Under the pieces are notes generated by a model. It saw nothing but the letters and a program-made list of their open reading frames with translations. It did no database searches and had not been told where the DNA came from. The translations under genes were made by a program, and so were the position numbers. A DNA stretch of 64,000 bases from Colius striatus (taxonomy: Eukaryota; Chordata; Aves; Coliiformes; Coliidae), in contig NC_084760.1 in assembly GCF_028858725.1 (NCBI RefSeq), forward strand, positions 57,127,367 through 57,191,366, written 5' to 3'. How positions within the stretch are numbered: position 1 is the stretch's first letter; each line of letters begins with the position of its first letter. This document shows positions 56,301 to 64,000 of the stretch, piece by piece.

Positions 56301-58544
56301 GTTTGGCAGTGAAAGTTCCAAAATTTGTGTTATTCAAGCCAAAAAATACTGAGTTTTTTAGAATTTGAAATAGCAAGCTTTCAGGAATCACTACAAGCTT
56401 GAGAAAGCCTGCCTTCCAGATACCCATTTTGAGTGGTATTGTTTTAATCTCCTTCAAGTTTTTAATTAACCGGGTCTCATATCAAGATTGGTACTATTGA
56501 TCAAGTTGGCAGACCAATACTTCGTTTTTTGCCAAACTGGCGCAACATTCACTTTATTCCAGATATTTTAAGTTCCCACAACACACAGACAGTGTTTACA
56601 CTGAGGTTTGACCCGCCTCAATTTTCATGTTAGCTTCTGTACCTAACACAGTTACAATAGTCTCTTTCCAGTCAATGGGGAGGAACAAGTCCAGAGCACT
56701 TGTTGGTGTGCCCTTCTAGAGCTCTTGGATGGACACGACCCAGACTTTCTTTTTTAATTGGCAACATCAGTTTTTTACTGAAACCCTTTGTTTACACTGA
56801 GGCCATTTAACTCACCTCTACATCATATGTGCCTATCAGCTGTTCCTTCTCTAATGCTGGATGAGAATATTTATGAAATAGTTCTGTCTCTTCATTTTCA
56901 TATACTTTGTCCAACCAAAAATGAACCAGTTTGTCTTATGGTGGTCACAGAATTTATTTCCCTTCATCCTTTTGACTGCCTTATTAATTTTCTGGCTTAT
57001 AATTATCAGTTTTCTGGCTTATGCTTTCTATGAGTTGCTGCCTACTTCTTTTTTTCATGAGTTGTCTAAGTATTTATATAGCTAATTTTACTTCCCCTTT
57101 CACTAGATTGTTACTTTATATGTATGATGCTTTGGGGAGCTGATGGGTGAGATATGAATCCCGTTTGCGAGTACCAGATTACATTTCATGAAAGGTTCTG
57201 CAGATGAGTTATAGCTCCACAGCAAGTCCTCAGCCTGCGGTTTCACAAGCAGGGAAGCTTATGTGACAGTGCAGGACTGTTAAAAGGAGAGGTTTATGCC
57301 TTTTCCCTGTTCAACACTCTGGCTTTTCTACAGTGCTCAGCAGAGTTGCCCACTCTTGCACTGATTCCAATTCTTACTGAACCCTCTGTTGTGCCAGTTT
57401 GAGCCAGCAGAAAACTGTTTTATTTTTTTCTGAAAAAGATTACTTCAAAGAGCGAATTTCCTTCCATTGGAGGTGAGCTGTTGGATCATCTTGCTGTGGT
57501 TGTGGAACTGTGGTCTCTGTCACATTGCTGCTAGACCTCAGGCTGGCTGTGAAGACTGCAGTTCCTCACTGAAGCATCTAAGATGCTCCTAGTAGGAGAG
57601 GGAAAGGAGCTGATGGTCTTTTGTGTCACAGTGGGCTCCATTAAGTGCAATATTATGGAAGGTTGAAGAAAAGTCATTAGCTGCCCTTATCAATGCAAAT
57701 TGACCATATCTTTGAGAAAAGATAAACTACATAAACTACAGTGTTTTTCTTTTTAATGAAGAGCTGAGTTGTGGCTACTGAAAACTTGCTTTGCTTCTTG
57801 TGGTCCAGGGACTGAGTGCGCCAAAGTTAACCCAGAGGAACCATGAGGATCAGTAGTGGAGCTACAACTGGACTTTTGGCCCATGAGATTTAGCATTGCA
57901 TTGGGACTTGATGAGATTTGCAGCCCTGGGGCCCTTGGAGAGCCTCCTTTCAGGTTCTGTAGGCTTTTAAGATGTGGAAATGTCCAACCACAGTGTGTGT
58001 CACAGCAGCAAAAATTTTGGGGGTTTGTGTGTGATTATGGATCTTTAGGTACTCAATGTTTTGGTTTTTAGTACCTCCTAATTAATACTTCTGATTTCCT
58101 TTCAAAAATTCTCTCTCAAGCTGCGTAGCAGGTTAAGTCAGTTACCCAGCAAACAACAGCACGTAGAGGAGTTTTGAGAGGTATTTGGAATCAGATGTTG
58201 TGTATATAGTCGTTGGGGATTTTGTACCTTACATGCTGAGATGATGAAACAGTATAAGAGTGACAGAGCAGTAGTTGTGACTGCAGTGGGTACCCCAGAT
58301 TTTGTATCCTGCCTGAAGGGGTTTTTTATGTGTGAAATGCAAGTAGGCATTCATCACTGAGGCTGAGAACATCGTCCACTGCGAAACATCTACATCAGGA
58401 ATGCAGAATAAGGACTCCTTTCATATAGTGCTGTGACCATTCTTTCTACAAATTGTACAGGAATTTAGGACTCCTCATCCTGCAAAGCTTCCAGCTTGCA
58501 CAATTGTTATATTTATTTATGTAAACCATTAGCTCGGGGGCGAC
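53371..58544. other. Intergenic, no gene recognised
   Basis: Moderate-GC to AT-rich unique sequence. A poly(A) and A/C-rich stretch is at about 53998-54046. The frame at 54119-54487 (122 codons) has no recognisable domain. Confidence 0.5.
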
Positions 58545-58958
58545 CAGCATGAGACAAACGTGGACTTACTCAAGTGAGTCCAGAGGAGCGCTGAGAGGAT
58601 GATGAGGGTTAACCTTCTCTGTGAGAACAGGCTTAGAGGGTTGGGTTTGCTTAGCCTAAAGAGAAGGCTCTGGGAACACCTTAGTGTGGCCTTTCAATAC
58701 TTAAAAGGAGGCCTTACAGGAAAGATGGAGAAGGACTCTTTATCGGAGTGTGGTAATAGGACTAGGGGTAATGGCTTGAAACTGAAAGAAGGTAAATTTA
58801 GATTAGATTTTAGGAAGAAGTTCTTTACTGTGAGGGTGATGAGACACTGGACAGGTCGCCCAGACAAGTTGTGGATCCCCCATGCCAGGGGGGTTGAAAC
58901 TAGATGAACTTTAAGGTCCTTTCCAACCCAAACCATTCTGTTGATGATTCTATGATTT
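58545..58958 (+). repeat. CR1 LINE fragment with internal deletion
   Basis: Runs from 'agtccagaggagcgctgaga' through 'tagcctaaagagaaggctct' and 'gtaataggactaggggtaat' to 'ctttccaacccaaaccattc' and 'gattctatgattt'. Between about 58885 and 58895 the text jumps from 'ccccatgcc' to 'ggggttgaaactagatg', skipping a stretch that other copies carry. Confidence 0.9.
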
Positions 58959-61900
58959 GAGTGTCTTGCCGTTCTTGAATGCGTTTTTCCTCACTAGATC
59001 CTTATGAAATAGGATTCATCATTATGATGAGTATATTATTCTGAACTTACAAATGTATCTTGCCCGAGGTCGTACATGAATTCATGGTCAAACAGGAAAA
59101 TAAACATCTCCTAAGTTTCAGGCTAGCTCCCAAACTACTTCACCATCTTTTATTCTACAGTTGATCACAACCAGCTCACAATGCCATACATCCACTTGGA
59201 TTTTCTTCTATGCTAGGAGACCAAGGAAGCAAAATGTTCTAGATCTGTAAATCTAAATGTGGATTATCTGTGAAACTACTAATTTTGCAGGGTTCTGTTT
59301 TAGCACTTAATATTTTAGTGCTTTTGGGCACCCTTTACATTAATTTACTTTATAACTGGAAAGAACCAATGATAGGAGTGTACTGACAATACCTGAAAAA
59401 AAGATTGATTTTAAAATTAGTGGGAAAGTTCTTGGTGAACTGTAAAGCAATTGTCCACAATATACATCACATTCTTTTGAACAAAATCCAGGTTATGTAA
59501 ACTGCTTGGTACCACAAGCAACACTGCAAGCAGACTTGTCAATGTTTGTTAATTTTTTCAGGACAATTAGTAAAGTAAAGCTGAAGTAAAGCTTCAAAGA
59601 TTGTTATGTGCACAATTGGTTTCATTCACTATGACTTGTCATTTGTAAGGAAGATACTCTTTATTTTACACTGCATTACAGCCAACAGATCAAGACCTAG
59701 GTAACTAAAATAATTAGTCCTTTATTGTAGTAGCTGTCTTCAAAGCATGTCTGAAAAAATTTTTCCACGAAAGGTCCAACTATGTTAGGGTTTCCAAAGA
59801 AAAAGATTGAATGTTTGTGATTGTTAATGTCAAGAAAGGCTAATTTATCTATGTAGCTATGCTGGTCTGCGAGCACTGATGGTGCTGGGACTAAAATGTA
59901 CCCACAGTTTCATTAAAACTAGCGATTAATTGATGCTTATCACTCCACATCTAAAATAAGTGCTTGCCTTATTTAACTTGGTGGTGTGCAGAGATACTCA
60001 GTATGAGAGACACAAGAATAACATTTAATTTTTAAGGAAGCTTTATCTTATTAATGGCAGACCTTCATAGGAGACATACGAGAATAGAGATGTCATTTAA
60101 AACTCACCGTTCTTCCATGTCACCTTCAGGCACATTTTGCCAGATCTGAAATCTAGAGCAGTGTTGACACTATTCTCTCACTCCAGAGAGAATAGACCAT
60201 TCAGATCCTCCTCCGTCACTCAGCAGAGCTGTGACAAGGTGAAGAGAAAAACATCACAGCATTTCAGAAAGTCTGTCTTAGCCTTCTTCACAGGATACAA
60301 CACATCAGTGCAAAGGGAGAGGACAAGGGTGGTATGGTACCTCCAGCACATGCCTAGAAGATTATTTTCAAAGTTTTCTGTTTGTTCTTCTAGAAATGAA
60401 TTCCCAATCTATGATGATGGATATTTTCAGTCTTAAAGGTAAGAGGACGGACTATCAGATTACTAGCTACCAGATATGGACAACTGATCATGTTGGCTGT
60501 TCCAGCAGCCTGTGTTTTTATGTCTGTGCTTTACCTTTCTAGCCTTCAGTGCTACAGATGAATACTGGGACTGCTATTCCTAGATGAAATTAGAATAATA
60601 GACACTTAGAGATGGAAAAATACCTAATGGTCCCTTCTTCTATAGCTGCCAAATACACTTTATTTTAAAAAGTACAAGCAAATATCTTCCATGGCAATCT
60701 TTTTACCATGAAATATTGCATCCTCTTTATAGTCTGGGCAGAGAGCAGGAAACCTAACCGCTTCTTGGCTTAAGGTTTTGCCAGTCTGTAAGCTTGGTAC
60801 AGACTCTATTTTGGTACCAGATGCTTTTTGCTTTGTAGATTTGGAGCATCTGGGAAGTTGGATAGGGCAGTTTTTAAAGTGCCCAACTACTCTGTTGTAA
60901 TACCCAAGTTCTGAAAAACAGAGTGGAGAATATTCTGTTGAATCGCAAACATTAAGAACTCAGATTGCAACATTTATAGCTCAAAGCACAAGTAGTGTAA
61001 CTTAACAGTAGTCCCTGCCGTAACTTTAGGATGCCTTTGTAGCTAAAATGGCTGAATGTGCTTCAATTTGACTCACTGCCAAAACTATAGCTATTCTGAG
61101 AGACAAGGAGTGTCTTTCTTCAAAATTACCCCTATCTGCTCGCTGTCTGTCAGATACATAACTGCACTGTTGCTTCTGAGTTTCCTCAGAACTGAGCTTA
61201 ATATGTGATTTTATAAACTAGAGTTTTCAACATTCAAAGGCTGGGGGGCTGTGTGTATAGGGGTGTGGGTGGATAAGTGGTGTTGTGGTGTGTTTTTGTA
61301 AATCTGGACTCCTTAGAAGGAATTAAAATGCCCCATTTAGGTTATCTAGCCTGTAGTGGAAAAAAAAAAGCCCGGCAGACACTGTAATGGTTTAATTGGT
61401 ATTCAATTGCCTGTACTTTTTAAGACTTTTAAGGAAAAATATCAAGGAATGAACTATAAAACCAGATGTATATCTCCAGAGACTTAAATTGTCCCGTTTC
61501 CAGTGACATGCTTTAATTCTCCTCCCACTTAGTAATTTTACGTTGGCGCAAGTCCTTTGGGTAGGAAAGGGCAACCCCTCCAAAATTCTTGCTCTTACAT
61601 ATTGCTGGAAACAATAGGATCTCATGAAATCTGTAATCTCATTAACTCTAAATGTATATGCAAATTTTAAAATTCTAAATCCTCTAACTAATGTTTTGGA
61701 GGTAATCCAGAGGAAGACTTCAGTCTGTGCAGTGTTGCACATGCTTAGGTGCTTAGCCAGCTTTAGAATTATAGGTAAGGAATTACTGATGACCAAGCTT
61801 TTCCACTCCTTTCCCTGTTCCTCTCACCCACATTGTTACTTAAGATTTCAGTTGGTTCAGGTGCTCCTTGTTGTAGAAATATCTGCCTGAAAAAACACCC

Positions 61901-64000
61901 CAAAACAAAACCCAGCCCCAATAAACCCCACCAAACCCTGGATTTGTGTTCTGAAGGTCTCAAGTCTTTGTTTCAGCTGGCCCTTGTGAAAAAAGATGTC
62001 CTGCTGTGGACAACTTCAGGGTGACTCACCATCAGCCAGTGACAGGTCCCCTCTTAGCACCTGCCTAGTCAGATGATTAGAGAGGAAAGAGCCCAGATGT
62101 CAGAGGCCAAGAGAGACTCCTCCCCTTCTCCCTACCACTGTGGGAAGCCAGCATTGGTGTGTTGAGCTGCTTTATTTTGTGCTGTCAATAGTTTTTCTGT
62201 TGAGGCAGGACATTGTGCCCTGAGGTGTGGGGCTTTAAAGGACCAAGATGTGCCACGTGCTTGGCTGCAAATGTGTCCGCTTTGTGCCAATAAAACCTCC
62301 CACACCTTTGCTGGTGGTAGAGCAACCTGTCTCTTGGGCTTGGCACTGATGACCTGAGTTCTCATGGTGGTAGCAGTTCTTGTGGGAACATATGACTGGT
62401 AATTCAGTCAGGTAGATGGTTGAGATCTCTACTTGCAATGTGCAGCAGAGCAATAAGGTCAGGTAGTGATTTAAACCCCAAGGAAAGAGCCTTTCTTTAT
62501 AGGAGCTGGAAGAAAGTTTGAAAGCCCAAGGTCACATCTTGTTCTTGTTTCTTTGTGGCTTCACCTTCCTCTTTCCTACTCATTATATCTGACAGAATGA
62601 AGTTTACTGAGACCTTTCATTTTTCTGACTTCTGTCCCAGAAGCAGAAACTCAGGATGAGGTAGGATCTACGCCAGGCTCGGTTTCTTTCTGTTCTCCCA
62701 TTAGTTGTCATCCGAGTATTAACTACATCGATATACATACAAAAACATATGTATTGGCGAAACAAAGTCTGGGTTCTACTAAAAATGATCACTTTATTTA
62801 TTGTGGAAACCACGATCTTGCCTGTTATCATTGGTTTGAAATATGACTAATTGTTTGGACAGACCAGCAGTTTAGTTAGATGGCTGGCTAAATAGTGCAA
62901 GTTGTTTAAGAGTGAAGTAGTTGATTTTGATGATAAAATATGCTCAAATATTATTACAGTTGTGTGTTTGCCTGAAAATTGAGGGGAAAAGGGGCTTTTT
63001 TTTTTTCTACTTTTGGCTGAATTTTTGGTTTTCTTGGCCAAGGAAATTGTTCTGTGTCAATCTGATTTGCAAAGAAATTGCTCAGTGGAGACCTGTAACT
63101 GTTTATTAGAGCTATTGCTGTAGTGCTGAGATTGGAGACCTTTTGTTAGAGATGGAAGAGAAAAATTGCTTTTGTTATAGAGGTTGAAGAATAGAATGAA
63201 CCTAAACTTTTATTCCTTCTACTTGCAATAGAAGAAATTGGGAAACTGTTGTGTTGCACATGCAATTGGGTCACTCGTGCTTCCAGCTCCATTTCTTATT
63301 GCAGCTAAGATCTTGGGAGAGGTCAATCTATCTGTTTTAAGGTTATATTTTCCCCTTCTTGATCTAGCTTTGAAAGTCATATGGCAGAGAGCAGAGGAAT
63401 TTGTAAATGTCTTTGAATATTTGGAATAAGGGTAGTATTTCTCAACCTTGCTTAATTGAAGAATGATGGAGTCTTAAAAAAGTCTATGAAACTTTCTGTA
63501 TCCCAGTCTTTGTTATTTAAAAAGGTCAATAATAAGAAAATCTTTGGCAATTGAACTAATCACTTTGCAAAATTCTAGCTTAATCTTGTAATCAAACAAT
63601 TTGATTAGAAGTATTGATAATAAAAATGTCATCACACCTGCCAGTAAGTCTTGCCAACCCATAAAAGCTGATGGCTGAGTGACCGGCTCCCACTGTTTTC
63701 TCCAGCAGGTTGTGACATTTCTAAGCAAATCCCTTTGGAAACTTTATGTTTGAAGCAAGGTATAGTCATTTTACCAGCTGCTTCCTGATGTTCCTAATGT
63801 AGAAAACCTGGTGCTCTGCGGCCCTTGAGGTGAGTAGGAGATAAGAGAGAGAGCATAGCTGAGATCCCTAGTAAACACTTTTCCTTTTCTCTCTTTCATA
63901 ACATTTTTGCTTCTGAGATTCAACTGGACAAAATGGGAATGGATTAGGGTTGTTTCTTTACCAGGAACTGGGAAGCAGATCCAATGTTTCTCAATGGAAG
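58959..64000. other. Intergenic, no gene recognised
   Basis: AT-rich unique sequence to the window edge. It holds a G/T-rich stretch at about 61243-61300 and a 45-nt exon-like segment at 60394-60438. The reverse-strand frame at 61392-61796 (134 codons) has no recognisable domain. Confidence 0.5.

Noticed and set aside
61392-61796. 134-codon - strand frame near the right edge
   Set aside because: No motif or family recognised and no exon signals; not reported as a gene, though a database search would settle it.
48911-64000. Search for CENPW, expected next by synteny
   Set aside because: No frame or exon with a histone-fold or CENPW-like text was seen, so it is taken to lie beyond the window.
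1-64000. CRISPR array, prokaryotic operon, tRNA or rRNA genes
   Set aside because: No spaced direct repeats, no Shine-Dalgarno-led gene clusters and no tRNA or rRNA signature were recognised; the window is vertebrate nuclear DNA.

Overview
This window is eukaryotic nuclear DNA, almost certainly from a bird. Coding sequence lies in short exons with GT-AG introns. CpG-rich first exons sit in AT-rich DNA. The dominant repeat is the CR1 LINE, with its typical 3' end ('ATTCTATGATTCTGTGATTCT'-like), on both strands; avian ERV-type LTR remnants are also present. No prokaryotic or phage features were seen, and no CRISPR array.

Two complete multi-exon genes are read on the + strand. HINT3 (five coding exons, 3397-9301, 166 aa) is a HIT-family nucleotide hydrolase with an intact HLHLH triad. 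TRMT11 (thirteen coding exons, 20576-48462, 461 aa) is the catalytic subunit of the tRNA m2G10 methyltransferase, with intact DPFVGTGG and DPPY motifs. In both genes every exon junction keeps frame, and together the exons give near full-length proteins. The order HINT3 then TRMT11 on one strand matches the vertebrate order NCOA7-HINT3-TRMT11-CENPW. The first ~1.2 kb may therefore be the end of the NCOA7 transcript (inference). CENPW was not found before the right edge.

Between these genes, on the - strand (16602-17135), is an intact reading frame that clearly belongs to the STARS/ABRA actin-binding family, with a full C-terminal COSTARS domain. It is the most unexpected gene here. It lacks the long N-terminal half of ABRA and has a plausible splice acceptor just upstream, so it is either a short single-exon protein or the last exon of a spliced gene.

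Layout: 1-3.1 kb intergenic or possible NCOA7 3' UTR with two CR1 copies; 3.1-3.7 kb CpG-island promoter and HINT3 exon 1; 3.5-11.05 kb HINT3 body and 3' UTR; 11.08-11.56 kb ERV LTR; 11.6-20.3 kb intergenic, with a CR1, a miRNA-like hairpin and the ABRA-like gene; 20.3-20.8 kb CpG-island promoter of TRMT11 with a (GGGGCC)n tract in the start of intron 1; 20.6-48.9 kb TRMT11; 48.9-64 kb intergenic with two longer CR1 copies and no recognised gene. The three genes do not form a shared pathway: HINT3 and TRMT11 are housekeeping genes with separate CpG promoters, and the ABRA-like gene would belong to actin/Rho-SRF signalling.
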